A stretch of DNA of 44,423 nt from assembly GCA_023381695.1 (NCBI GenBank), contig JAMCQP010000040.1:1-44423 (forward strand), given 5' to 3'. A program made the position numbers and the translations under genes. This DNA is from Bacillota bacterium. GTDB lineage: Bacteria; Bacillota; UBA5301; JAMCQP01. The notes under the pieces are model-generated. The model searched no databases, was not told the origin of the DNA, and saw only the letters and a list, made by a program, of their open reading frames with translations. Shown here one piece after another: positions 33,691 to 42,392 of the stretch (position 1 is its first letter; each line of letters begins with the position of its first letter).

Positions 33691-35409
33691 TTGAAAAAAC
33701 TAGTGAAACCCAACGGTCTCCAGCTATTTATGGTGCTGGTGCTGATTGCCCTCGGCATGAGTTTCCCCGTACTGGCCCTGGAGCCGGCTCTGGGCCCCTT
33801 GACCAATGATCCCTCCCTGGCCTCCGTGGCCACGCCGGTCTTCGAAGAAGTGGCGGCCGAAAAAGCCTATGACGGGAACCACAACAAGATCTTCGACAAC
33901 CTGGAAGAAAAGCTGGCGGCGGCCGGGCCGGCGGACAAATTGCCGGTAATCGTCCAGTTCAACCTGCCGGTTTCGCAGCGGCTCCTGGACGATCTCAAAG
34001 GCCGGCTGGGCGATCTGGCGGCGAAATACCAGTATCATTCCATCCCGGCCCTGGCTTTGAACCTGGACAAGGCGCAGATCGACCTTTTGTCCAGGCTGCC
34101 GAACGTCACCTCCGTACAGTATGACCAGAAGATGCAGGCGTTCATGGACACCGCTTCCAACTATTTCGGGGTGGCCAAGGCCCGCGCCGACTTCGGTGTA
34201 ACCGGCGACATGGACGGAAACCCGACTTCCTACTCCAGCCGGGACATCGTGGTGGCGGTAATCGACACCGGGATTGACGGCGCCCATGTGGATCTGGACG
34301 CCGGCAAGATCATCGCCTGGAAGGACTATATCAACGGCCGGACCACTCCGTACGACGACAACGGACACGGCACGCACGTGGCGGCCACCATCGCCGGAAC
34401 GGGGGAGGGCAACCCGGCTTACAAGGGTGTCGCCCCGGGCGCGGCGCTGATCGGTCTCAAGGTCCTTGATTCCGCGGGAAGCGGCTATACCAGTGACATC
34501 GATGCCGCGATCGACTGGGTGATCCAGAACAAGGCCGCCTACGGCATCGAAATCATCAGCATGAGCCTGGGGTCCACGGGCAGTTCCGACGGTACCGACA
34601 GCACATCGCAGTTGCTCAACAAGGCCGCGGCGGCTGGAATTGCGCCGGTGGTGGCCGCGGGCAACTCCGGCCCGGCCCGGTACACCATCGGTTCACCTGC
34701 GGCGGCGGCCGACGCGATCACGGTGGGCGCCATGGCCGATCCCGGCGAAAAAGGTTTCTCGCAGGCTTATTTCTCCAGCCGGGGGCCGACGGCCGACGGG
34801 CGGGTCAAGCCGGATATCTCCTCGCCCGGCGTGAATATCACCTCCGCCAGGGCCAATTCCACCAACGGATACGTGTCCATGAGCGGCACGAGCATGGCCA
34901 CGCCCTTCGTCTCCGGCACGGTGGCCTTGATGCTGGCGGCCAACCCGGTGCTGACGCCTGCGCAGGTCAAGTCCAAACTTATGGGAACGATCATCGACTG
35001 GGGCCCGGCGGGAACGGATATCGACTACGGCGCGGGGCGGTTGCAGGGTTACGAGGCGGTCAAGAGCGCGGGAGGTTTTGCGGGCACCGGGCCGGTGGTT
35101 CCCCTGCACTATTATGCCAGCGGGACGCTGACCGGCACCGGCGACTACGACGACTGGACGATTAACATCACCTCCACCACCTTCCCCATCGCGCTCACGT
35201 TGATTATGCCCAACTGGAGCAGTTCCAGCAACCCGGACTTCGACCTTTACCTGTACAACCCGAGCGGGACCCAGGTGGCCTCTTCCCTGGGGACCAAACG
35301 CCAGGAGACCATCGGCTTTCTGCCGACGGTGACCGGAACCTACAAGATCCGGATCAAGTCCTATACCGGGTCCGGGAACTACTTCTTCGACGTCAGCGCC
35401 AACAAGTAG
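33691..35409 (+). CDS. Secreted subtilisin-like serine protease 2 (tandem paralogue)
   Basis: Also 572 residues and the same layout: signal peptide, calcium-loop-like DGNHNKIFDNLEEKL, I9-type propeptide (LPVIVQFNLPVSQRL, IPALALNLDKAQIDLLSRLP), S8 domain with Asp (VVAVIDTGIDGAHVDL), His (DDNGHGTHVAA), Asn (VVAAGNSGP) and Ser (SGTSMATPFVSG), and a PPC-like C terminus ending DVSANK. The start is TTG 33691 with AGAGGAGGAG upstream, a weaker codon than that of its partner. High similarity in tandem points to a local duplication followed by divergence, mainly in the propeptide and C terminus. Probably cotranscribed with subtilisin 1. Confidence 0.95.
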   Translation: MKKLVKPNGLQLFMVLVLIALGMSFPVLALEPALGPLTNDPSLASVATPVFEEVAAEKAYDGNHNKIFDNLEEKLAAAGPADKLPVIVQFNLPVSQRLLDDLKGRLGDLAAKYQYHSIPALALNLDKAQIDLLSRLPNVTSVQYDQKMQAFMDTASNYFGVAKARADFGVTGDMDGNPTSYSSRDIVVAVIDTGIDGAHVDLDAGKIIAWKDYINGRTTPYDDNGHGTHVAATIAGTGEGNPAYKGVAPGAALIGLKVLDSAGSGYTSDIDAAIDWVIQNKAAYGIEIISMSLGSTGSSDGTDSTSQLLNKAAAAGIAPVVAAGNSGPARYTIGSPAAAADAITVGAMADPGEKGFSQAYFSSRGPTADGRVKPDISSPGVNITSARANSTNGYVSMSGTSMATPFVSGTVALMLAANPVLTPAQVKSKLMGTIIDWGPAGTDIDYGAGRLQGYEAVKSAGGFAGTGPVVPLHYYASGTLTGTGDYDDWTINITSTTFPIALTLIMPNWSSSSNPDFDLYLYNPSGTQVASSLGTKRQETIGFLPTVTGTYKIRIKSYTGSGNYFFDVSANK

Positions 35410-35470
35410 TCCCAGCCTATAGCATATTTCAGCAACAGCCGGGGTTTAAGAGAACAGGGTTCAAACCAGG

Positions 35471-35492
35471 AGTGGGCGGCCAACCGCCCACT
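35471..35492 (+). terminator. Terminator-like hairpin after the subtilisin genes
   Basis: AGTGGGCGG (35471-35479) pairs with CCGCCCACT (35484-35492) around CCAA; the tail CTTCTCAC is weakly T-rich. It lies between convergent genes and may serve both. Confidence 0.55.
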
Positions 35493-35563
35493 CTTCTCAC
35501 GTTGCCATTGTACGTTGCTATTGCACCCACGTCTCAACAAGTCGCTACTCGTTCGTTCCCATT

Positions 35564-36454
35564 TCAATGATCCGGCGAGTCCAGGATCAGCCGGTTGTCA
35601 ATCCCGATCAGCTCATCCCGGTGTTTTTCAAAGGCACGCCGGACGGCCCTTTCCACTTCCCGCTTCTGTTTGAAGGAGTAAACCTCGCCTTCCACCAAGA
35701 TCTGGCCATTGACCACCGAGACGCTGACCTTTGCTTCATCCAGAAGCGGCGTCGCCTGAAAATCGCCGAAGATCTCCGTGACCACATCGGAAGCAGGATC
35801 GATCTCCGTGCTGAGTTCATTTTCCACCCGGCGAACCCCTTCCACGGTGGTGGTGATCTCCGCGGCCAGCTCCTTGTCGGCGCGGCCCGACACGACTCCT
35901 TTAAGCCTCACCACCCCGCGTTCGCTGCTGGTCCGGACGTCGGCCGGGTCGATTCGCCCGTCGGCCGCCAGGGCGGATTCCACCCGGTTGGTGAGGGTAG
36001 CGTCATCCACCCGCTCCCCGGCGCCGACCTTCAATTCACTGATGACCTGCTTGGCGCCGCGGGCACGGGAGGCCGCCTCCTTGGCCGCTTCTGCTTCCGC
36101 CAGGGTTTTGACCTCTCCCCGGAGATGCACTGCCCCTTTGTGGCTTTCCGCACTGATCCGCGCGGCATCGAAGCGGTGATCCAGGTGCAGTTCCTCGGCC
36201 ACCTCGAATTCCACGTCCGAATCGGTGATGGCTCCGTCCGTGGAGACCGTCAGGCCGTTTTCCACCCCGGTGACCCCTTCGACCCCGCGGGCAATCTCCC
36301 CGGCCCGCTCCTTCTCGGCCAGGACATCCACCACCCCCTGGAGGTGGACCTCCCCGTCGATGGTGTCCACATTATAATGATAAGCACGTAATTCCACATC
36401 CTGCTTGATCGCCGCCAGAACCTTCTTGCTGATCTTGTCGTCGTTACGGGCCAC
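35564..36454 (-). CDS. Protein with four BON domains and no signal peptide
   Basis: A 296-residue protein made of four tandem BON-like units at about 7-72, 80-146, 152-216 and 222-290. Each has the helix then strand pattern with a glycine before the second strand (GEVHLQGVV, GAVHLRGEV, GVVRLKGVV, GQILVEGEV) and a V-x-x-V-x-N/E ending (GVTGVENGL, GVRRVENEL). BON domains usually bind phospholipids and occur in exported proteins; this one starts MARNDDKISKK with no signal, so it should be cytoplasmic or use another route. The GTG start at 36454 has GGAGGAG upstream. Function unknown. Confidence 0.8.
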   Translation of the reverse strand: MARNDDKISKKVLAAIKQDVELRAYHYNVDTIDGEVHLQGVVDVLAEKERAGEIARGVEGVTGVENGLTVSTDGAITDSDVEFEVAEELHLDHRFDAARISAESHKGAVHLRGEVKTLAEAEAAKEAASRARGAKQVISELKVGAGERVDDATLTNRVESALAADGRIDPADVRTSSERGVVRLKGVVSGRADKELAAEITTTVEGVRRVENELSTEIDPASDVVTEIFGDFQATPLLDEAKVSVSVVNGQILVEGEVYSFKQKREVERAVRRAFEKHRDELIGIDNRLILDSPDH

Positions 36455-36510
36455 AGGCTGACTCCTCCTCGGGCTGTTTTACTCATAGTATTCCCCTCCG
36501 GCCCAGAGAG

Positions 36511-38013
36511 CTAAACAGCGGTGAAGGTCCCCTGCAAATCAGCGCGGACCGGGCGATGCGCGGCCAGATATGCTTTCATAACGTCGACCGCGTTTTGGGC
36601 GGTATCCTGACGGTTCCGGCCGTACTTTGCGGGAACCCCCTGTTGGGTGATGAAGGCCGCGGTGTAGGACCGGTCCGGACGGACCTCCTCATGACCGGTG
36701 AAGAGCCTTTGAATGCGGCGTCCAGGCGGGTTTTCCACCCGGATGTAGGCGGTCAGCCCGAGGCAGCGTTTCACATACCCGCCCATCTGCTGGTAGGGGT
36801 CCGCGGAAAAGGTGCGTTCCAGGTTCTCCTCCAGCATGGCCATCACTTCCTCTCCGGTGAGTTCGACAATGGAGACCGGAGGATTCATGGGCGTGATATT
36901 GTAGAGATCGTTCAAGGTGATCTTCCCCGTCGGCACTGGCGCGCCGTAACGCCAGCCATTGGAAAAGGCCAGTTGGGCCCCGGTGCTCTCCCGCACCGCC
37001 TCAAGGAGGAGATTATCCATGGTGGATTCCAGGGATGCCGCCCGGTTGAGCGGCGTGGCGGTCTCCCCGACCACCTCCGAGAGCATCTCCTTGTAGGGCG
37101 CCAGCGCGTCCCCGACCAGCCCGTCGATGGCGGGATCCGGTTCGATGCCGGCTTCGACCTCGATTAACCGATGCCGGTAGTTTACAATGCGCCGCCCCTC
37201 CACTTCCAGGTCCAGGCGCGTCAAAAAAGACCCGTGGTGGCCGGATTGCACCACCAGGGTCTCCCCCTGCAAGACGGGCCGGTACAGGCGGTTGTGGGTG
37301 TGCCCGCTGAGGCAGACGTCGATACCCTTCACCTCCGACAGGAGTTTCATCTCCTGGGGAAACCCCAGGTGGGAGATGAGGACGATCAGGTCCGCTTGCT
37401 CTCTGGAACGAAGTTCATCGACGATCTGCGGCAGTTCCTCCCGGCCAAGGGTGAAGATCAGACCCTCGCTAAACAGAGGCGGCATCGTCTTGTCGACGAT
37501 ATTCGAAGCCAGCCCGACCAGTCCGATTCGCACGCCGTTGATCTCCTTGACGAGATACGGCGGGAAGAACCGGCGGCCGGGTTTTTGCCCATTGCGATCT
37601 GTTTCTTTGTCGTGGCCCGGCTCCCTGGAGTTAGCTGACTCTTTATGGTAAACGTTCGCGGCCAGAATGGGAAACTTGAGCTCCGCGGCGCGTTGCTTCA
37701 ACCCCTCCGGGGTATAGGCAAACTCCCAGTGCGCGGTCATGGCGTCCAGGCCCAGGGCATTCAAGATCGGGACCACCGCTTGCCCCCGTGTTCTGACCGC
37801 CGGATAGGTCCCATGCAGAGTGTCCCCGTTGTCGCAGAACAGCACGCGTCCCGGGTTTTCAGCCCGGATCTGGTTGAGCAGCGCGGCGATCCGGGCGTAA
37901 CCGCCCGCCGGGCGGTAGACGGCGTGATCTCCCTTCCAGAACAGTTCCTGGTGTAGATCCAGATAGGCATGAGTGTCATTGGTCTGAACGATGGTAAGGT
38001 TCCTGGCGTTCAT
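36511..38013 (-). CDS. 5'-nucleotidase-family metallophosphoesterase, SoxB-like
   Basis: A 500-residue protein with an N-terminal calcineurin-like domain: DTH (13-15), NGDTLHG (62-68), HWEF (95-98) and GHTHNRLY, and a C-terminal 5'-nucleotidase domain (FSNGWRYGAPVPTGKITL). The usual GNHE motif is replaced by HWEF, as in the thiosulfohydrolase SoxB, and SGHHGSFLTRLDLEVEG and DPYQQMGGYVKR also recall SoxB. Unlike SoxB and most 5'-nucleotidases it has no signal peptide, beginning MNARNLTIVQTND. The ATG at 38013 has AAGGGGGG upstream and overlaps a short upstream frame. No other sox gene is present, so thiosulfate oxidation is not implied. Confidence 0.8.
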   Translation of the reverse strand: MNARNLTIVQTNDTHAYLDLHQELFWKGDHAVYRPAGGYARIAALLNQIRAENPGRVLFCDNGDTLHGTYPAVRTRGQAVVPILNALGLDAMTAHWEFAYTPEGLKQRAAELKFPILAANVYHKESANSREPGHDKETDRNGQKPGRRFFPPYLVKEINGVRIGLVGLASNIVDKTMPPLFSEGLIFTLGREELPQIVDELRSREQADLIVLISHLGFPQEMKLLSEVKGIDVCLSGHTHNRLYRPVLQGETLVVQSGHHGSFLTRLDLEVEGRRIVNYRHRLIEVEAGIEPDPAIDGLVGDALAPYKEMLSEVVGETATPLNRAASLESTMDNLLLEAVRESTGAQLAFSNGWRYGAPVPTGKITLNDLYNITPMNPPVSIVELTGEEVMAMLEENLERTFSADPYQQMGGYVKRCLGLTAYIRVENPPGRRIQRLFTGHEEVRPDRSYTAAFITQQGVPAKYGRNRQDTAQNAVDVMKAYLAAHRPVRADLQGTFTAV

Positions 38014-38078
38014 CTTCGCTGATCCCCCCTTGACAAAGCGCCGCCCGAGCGATCTTCCACCAATATTTCCAGGTGCAT
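38010..38078 (-). pseudogene. 22-codon frame with good ribosome site, possible gene remnant or coupling leader
   Basis: ATG 38078, eight bases after AAGAGGTGAT, opens a 22-residue frame starting MHLEILVEDRSGGAL whose stop overlaps the ATG of the SoxB-like gene (ATGA). The opening resembles, from memory, the N terminus of DUF4276-type proteins, so it may be the truncated start of a lost gene; it may equally be a short leader frame that couples translation. Too short to decide. Confidence 0.3.
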
Positions 38079-38154
38079 TAGGGCATCACCTCTTGTCCAA
38101 ATACAGACATGTCCCCTTCAAAGGCCTACTAAAAGGGCCAGGCATTCTTCGTCG

Positions 38155-38646
38155 TTACCTGTGATACGGTTCCCCCTTGATAATCTTAAACGCCCGGTAG
38201 ATCTGTTCGAGGAGAATGACCCGCATCAACTGGTGCGGAAAAGTCATGCGTGAAAAAGAGAGCCGCAGATCCGCCCCCTGGAGTACCACCGGCGCCAGAC
38301 CTGCCGCGCCGCCGATGACGAAGACCAGATCGCTCTTTCCCTCAAGGCCGAGCTGTTGCAGATGCCGGGCGAAACCCTCGGAGGTCATCTCTTGGCCGGC
38401 CACATCCAGCACAACCCGGTAGGACGCCGCTCCGGAGGACTGCTGCAACGCGTTTTGAATTCGCTCCGCCTCTCTGGCCCTGGCGGCCTCCTGATCGGCG
38501 GGCGAGCCCTGGTCGGGACAGGGCTCGTCTTTCACCTCTCGTATTTCCATGCGCGCGTAGGGGGTAAGGCGTTTCAGGTATTCGGCCGCGGCCGCCACCA
38601 GGTAGCTCTCCTTCAGCCGCCCGACCGCCACGATGGTGATGTGCAT
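38155..38646 (-). CDS. rlmH: 23S rRNA (pseudouridine-1915-N3)-methyltransferase RlmH
   Basis: Methylates pseudouridine 1915 in helix 69 of 23S rRNA, using SAM, as a knotted SPOUT-class dimer. The 163 residues are close to the family's 155-160. The opening MHITIVAVGRLKESYL, the SAM-site glycine-rich VFVIGGAAGL and the C-terminal LSFSRMTFPHQLMRVILLEQIYRA region ending GEPYHR are all typical. ATG 38646 is the family start, although the best ribosome site (GGAGG) is 13 bases away and a nearer GGGG is only four away. Downstream of htrA by about 106 bp, on the same strand. Confidence 0.94.
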   Translation of the reverse strand: MHITIVAVGRLKESYLVAAAAEYLKRLTPYARMEIREVKDEPCPDQGSPADQEAARAREAERIQNALQQSSGAASYRVVLDVAGQEMTSEGFARHLQQLGLEGKSDLVFVIGGAAGLAPVVLQGADLRLSFSRMTFPHQLMRVILLEQIYRAFKIIKGEPYHR

Positions 38647-38752
38647 GAATCCCCATGCTCCTCCCTCTAAACCCAGGCCCACCGGGACCGTTTATTTTGA
38701 AAGCGCCGAGAAACCGCTCATCGGTGGAATCGCTCATCCGGGAAAAAAGCGC

Positions 38753-39880
38753 TTACTTCAGCAGCACATCCACCTGGAGCCTTTGCCCCTGCCGGATCAG
38801 CCCCAGGGTGATTGTGCCGCCCCGGCCCGCCTGGCGGACCAGCGCGGTAAGATCCTCGATCCTGACCAGCGGCTTGCCGTTGCCCTGGACGATCACATCG
38901 GCCTGCTGCAAACCAGCTCGTTCCGCCGGAGAGCCGGCAACCACGGAGATCACCAGGATGCCCTCGGACGGGACGTTGAAACCAAATGCCTGGGAAGCCT
39001 GTTGCGCCAGATTCGGGGAAAGGTTGGCCCCTCCAATCCCCAGCCGCAGGACATTGCCGTAGCGGATCAATTCCTCGGCGATCTCCCTGGCCAGGCTGAC
39101 CGGGATGGCAAAACCGATGCCCTGCGCCGGCTGGAAGATCGCCGTGTTGACCCCGATCACCTCCCCCTGCTTGTTGAGGAGGGGGCCGCCGCTGTTGCCC
39201 GGGTTGATGGAGGCATCGGTCTGAATGAGGTTTTGCAGGGAGGTGCTCCCGCCCTCCTCGGCGGGAATAGTCCGTCCCAGGGCGCTGATCACGCCGGTGG
39301 TCACCGTGTTGTCAAAGCCAAACGGGTTGCCGATGGCGATCACCGGCTCCCCCACCTGCAAAGTGGTGGAATCCCCCAGGGTGGCCACCGTCATGTTTTG
39401 CGGCACGGAGATCTTCACCACCGCCAGATCCGTGGGAGGATCGGCGCCCACCAGCGTTCCGGGGCGCGACCCCTTTCCGGGCAAGACCACCTGGATCTTG
39501 GTGGCGTCGGCGATCACGTGGTTGTTGGTGAGCACATGTCCGTCCTGGTCGAAGATGACCCCGGAACCGATGCCCTTCTCCTCGGTCACATAAGGGCCGT
39601 GGAAAAAGTCGTAGACCCGCATCCGGGTGGTGGTGTTGATCATCACCACCGCCGGGCCCACCCGTTTCACCACATCCACCGTGGCAATCTCAAAAGGAAC
39701 GTCCTGTCCGGCGGGGGTTTCGGCCTTGACGGCCGGCGGCTCCTTGGCCCTGGGCGCCGACCAGATCCCGAGATGCCCCGTCAAACCCGCCACCACAAGC
39801 CCCCCGAGCAAGATCAGGCCCAGGGAGGTGATCAGGTAGGCCCAGGCCCTTAGTCTGGGCAAGTTGCGCCAGTTAACCAT
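38753..39880 (-). CDS. htrA: HtrA/DegP-type membrane-anchored serine protease
   Basis: Quality-control protease outside the membrane. In 375 residues there is one N-terminal membrane anchor (about 14-36), a trypsin-like domain with His in LTNNHVI, Asp in PTDLAVVKI and Ser in NPGNSGGPLL, then one PDZ domain (GILVISVVAGSPAERAGLQQADVI). The layout is that of Firmicute HtrA/YyxA. The position, next to a WalJ-like hydrolase, matches the walRK-yycH-yycI-walJ-htrA order of Bacillus, although no walRK genes are present here. The ATG start at 39880 follows GGGGAAGAG. Confidence 0.95.
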   Translation of the reverse strand: MVNWRNLPRLRAWAYLITSLGLILLGGLVVAGLTGHLGIWSAPRAKEPPAVKAETPAGQDVPFEIATVDVVKRVGPAVVMINTTTRMRVYDFFHGPYVTEEKGIGSGVIFDQDGHVLTNNHVIADATKIQVVLPGKGSRPGTLVGADPPTDLAVVKISVPQNMTVATLGDSTTLQVGEPVIAIGNPFGFDNTVTTGVISALGRTIPAEEGGSTSLQNLIQTDASINPGNSGGPLLNKQGEVIGVNTAIFQPAQGIGFAIPVSLAREIAEELIRYGNVLRLGIGGANLSPNLAQQASQAFGFNVPSEGILVISVVAGSPAERAGLQQADVIVQGNGKPLVRIEDLTALVRQAGRGGTITLGLIRQGQRLQVDVLLK

Positions 39881-39919
39881 ACTTCTTTTCTCTTCCCCTT
39901 TCCTTCATTCCCCTTGTTT

Positions 39920-40738
39920 TCAGCCGACGCGGCAGAGCGGCGCCAGCCGGTCCCGGTAGGTGAGCGAGACGGCGGTGTCCACGCCCACCCGCACCCCTCT
40001 TGCGGCGAGCGCCCTGGTCACGGCCGCCATGGCCAGTTCCGGCCGGTTATTCTCCTTGCTGAGATGCGCTAGAAGGATCCGGTTCGGGCGATTGACGCGG
40101 TCCACTTCGGTAATCAAAGTCGCCAGAGCCCGGCCCGCCGCCTCATTGGAGAGGTGCCCCCTGTCGCCCAGGATGCGCCGTTTCAGGGGCCAGGGGTACC
40201 GTCCGGTCCTCAGCATCTCCACGTCATGGTTGGTTTCAAAGACTACGAGGTCCGCGCCGGCCAGACCGGCCAGCACTTCGGGGCCGGCCACCCCCGTATC
40301 CGTGGCCACCCCGACCTTCCAGCTCCGGGTGGTGTCGGTGGTAAATGAACAGCCCACCGGATCCGCGGCGTCGTGCGAGGTGTTGAAGAACTCCACCCGG
40401 CAGTCCCCGAACTGCAATCCCGTCTTCTTGTCCAGAAGGCGCCTCTGCCAGCCGGGAAGTTCACCGATCGTGTTGCCGATCCCCTCCCAGGTCAATTCGG
40501 TGGCGAAGACCGGCACCTCGAAACGGCGGGCCACAATCCCCGCCCCGCAAACGTGATCCCGGTGCTCGTGGGTGATCATGATCCCATCCAGCTCCCAGGG
40601 GGAGACCCCGATGGCCCGCAGCCCGGCGGCCACCCGCGTTCCGCTGATGCCCACATCGAGGAGGAGCCTGGCTTTTTCGGTGCCTATGTAGATACAATTC
40701 CCCGAACTGCCGCTGGCCAACACACAAATCTCAATCAT
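39920..40738 (-). CDS. walJ: Metallo-beta-lactamase-fold hydrolase (WalJ/YycJ-like)
   Basis: A 272-residue hydrolase with the two-metal motif THEHRDHVCG (about 56-65), a preceding SGSSGNCIYIG strand, FNTSHDA, a TDTG motif and the C-terminal LLAHLSKENN (His ligand). This is the layout of the YycJ/WalJ group, linked in Bacillus to coordination of cell-wall synthesis with cell division and DNA repair; exact substrate unknown. ATG 40738 abuts the TAA of the phosphohexomutase gene (TAAATG), with GGAGG inside that gene, so the two are coupled. htrA follows 39 bp later. Confidence 0.88.
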   Translation of the reverse strand: MIEICVLASGSSGNCIYIGTEKARLLLDVGISGTRVAAGLRAIGVSPWELDGIMITHEHRDHVCGAGIVARRFEVPVFATELTWEGIGNTIGELPGWQRRLLDKKTGLQFGDCRVEFFNTSHDAADPVGCSFTTDTTRSWKVGVATDTGVAGPEVLAGLAGADLVVFETNHDVEMLRTGRYPWPLKRRILGDRGHLSNEAAGRALATLITEVDRVNRPNRILLAHLSKENNRPELAMAAVTRALAARGVRVGVDTAVSLTYRDRLAPLCRVG

Positions 40739-42166
40739 TTACGCCTCCACCAGCGCCCGGACCTCGGCGATCCGCTTCTGGAGAAGCCCCTCGCTTCCCG
40801 CCTCCACGTAGATCCTGAGCAGCGGTTCCGTCCCCGAAGGCCGCGCTAAAAACCAGCTGCCGTCCTTCAAGGTCACCTTGACCCCATCGATGGTGTTTAC
40901 GCCGGTGACCGCCTGATCTCCCACCTCTTCGGGCGGGTTGATCTTCAGATTCTCGATGACCGCCCGCTTCCTCTCTTCCGGCAGGTGAATGTCGATCCGG
41001 CGGCTGAAGCTTGGCCCCACCTCCCGCATCAACTCGTCGAGAATCTGGGCAAGCGGCTTTTTGGCGGCGGCCCTCAGCTCCGCCACCAGCAGGCAGGCCA
41101 GAATGCCGTCCTTCTCCGGAATATGCCGGCCGATGCTCAAGCCGCCGCTCTCCTCCCCTCCGATGAGGATTGGCTTTTCCCGCATCAACTGGCAAATGTG
41201 CTTGAACCCCACCGGCGTCTCGTAGGCTGCCAGCCCATACTTTACGGCCAGGCGGTCGATCAGGTGGGTGGTGGCCACCGTCCGCGCCACGCCGCCACGC
41301 TCGCCCTTGCCGGCCAGATGCGCCAGAAGCAGGGAGATGACCTGGTTGGGGGTGATATACCTCCCCTGGCTGTCGATCACGCCGAAACGATCCGCGTCTC
41401 CGTCGGTGGCCAGCCCGAGATCGGCCTCTCCCCCTTTGACCAGGCCGGTGAGCTCCGCGAGCTGCTCCTCGGTGGGCTCCGGATTCAAGCCGCCGAAGAG
41501 CGGATCGCGCTGCCCGTGAATCACCCGCACCTGGCACCCGGCCTCGGTCAAAATCCGCCCGAGATAGTGCCGCCCCGTGCCATACATGGGATCGTAGATG
41601 ACGCGTAGGCCGGCGTTCCGGATCAGCCCGAAATCCACCAGGCTGCTCAGGTGATGCAAATAATCCGGACGGGGGTCGATGCTTTCAATGAGGGTGCTGG
41701 CTCTGGCCTCCTCCGCCGAAAGCTGCCGCATCTGGCCCCGGGCTAAAACCCCGTCCAAACGCTCCTCAATCTCTCTGGTGATCTCCGGCGCGGCGGGGCC
41801 GCCGTAGTCGGGGATGAACTTCAAACCGTTGTACTCCGGCGGGTTGTGGCTGGCGGTGAACATCAGCGCCCCGGCGGCCTGGCGAACGACGACGGCGTGG
41901 GCCACCACGGGGGTCGGGGCGTCCACGGCCGTGACCAGGGTCCGGATGCCGTTGGCGGCCAGAACCCGCGCCGCTTCATCCGCGAAACGTTCCGCCAGAA
42001 ACCGGGAATCGTATCCCACCAGCACCCCCTTTTCCGCGCTTTCCGCGGGATAATGCGCCCGCAGGTAGTCGGCGATGGCCTGCGCCACCAGCCGCACATT
42101 TGAAAAGGTGAAGGTGTCGCACATCACGGCGCGCCACCCGTCCGTGCCGAATTTGATCTCGCCCAT
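40739..42166 (-). CDS. Phosphoglucomutase/phosphomannomutase-family protein
   Basis: Moves a phosphate between C1 and C6 of a hexose. The 475 residues contain all four family motifs: the phosphoserine loop TASHNPPEYNGLK (about 103-115), the metal loop DGDADRFG, the sugar loop GGEESGG and the phosphate loop RPSGTEPLLRIY. Sugar preference (glucose, mannose or glucosamine) is not certain; the loop GEESGG favours glucose/mannose over glucosamine. The ATG start at 42166 follows AAAAGGAG. It is first in a run with walJ and htrA. Confidence 0.92.
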   Translation of the reverse strand: MGEIKFGTDGWRAVMCDTFTFSNVRLVAQAIADYLRAHYPAESAEKGVLVGYDSRFLAERFADEAARVLAANGIRTLVTAVDAPTPVVAHAVVVRQAAGALMFTASHNPPEYNGLKFIPDYGGPAAPEITREIEERLDGVLARGQMRQLSAEEARASTLIESIDPRPDYLHHLSSLVDFGLIRNAGLRVIYDPMYGTGRHYLGRILTEAGCQVRVIHGQRDPLFGGLNPEPTEEQLAELTGLVKGGEADLGLATDGDADRFGVIDSQGRYITPNQVISLLLAHLAGKGERGGVARTVATTHLIDRLAVKYGLAAYETPVGFKHICQLMREKPILIGGEESGGLSIGRHIPEKDGILACLLVAELRAAAKKPLAQILDELMREVGPSFSRRIDIHLPEERKRAVIENLKINPPEEVGDQAVTGVNTIDGVKVTLKDGSWFLARPSGTEPLLRIYVEAGSEGLLQKRIAEVRALVEA

Positions 42167-42226
42167 CCACTCCGTCTCCTTTTGCCCTTTTACAAAACCG
42201 AAGACCTTCTTTACTCTCTAAAACTT

Positions 42227-42274
42227 TTCGCGAACCCCTAAAAACCTTTCGCGAGCCTTTAAATCCTTTCGCGG
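42227..42274. repeat. Three TTCGCG sites at 20-21 bp spacing upstream of the phosphohexomutase gene
   Basis: TTCGCGAA (42227), TTCGCGAG (42248) and TTCGCGGA (42268) lie in a degenerate 20-21 bp tandem repeat that includes TAAAAAC-type flanks. The spacing is two DNA helical turns, so the sites would lie on one face of the helix. They lie 60-110 bp upstream of the start codon. Confidence 0.5.
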
Positions 42275-42327
42275 AAAAATCTGGTTTCCCTGCCTGAAAA
42301 TCGGGAGAGCCCCGGAGAAATAGAATA

Positions 42328-42343
42328 CCCGCCAACCGGCGGG
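42328..42343 (-). terminator. Weak terminator after the ABC ATPase gene
   Basis: A 6-bp stem (42328-42333 with 42338-42343) and 4-nt loop are followed on the minus strand by TATTCTATTTC. Plausible end of the metal/cobalamin transporter operon. Confidence 0.4.
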
Positions 42344-42392
42344 CAAATACGGTGCAACGCGGTAAATACGGACAAGACGGTTAAAGGAGACC

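Noticed and set aside
40731..41537. 268-codon frame inside the phosphohexomutase gene
   Set aside because: Low-complexity Gly/Arg/Ala shadow frame of a certain gene.
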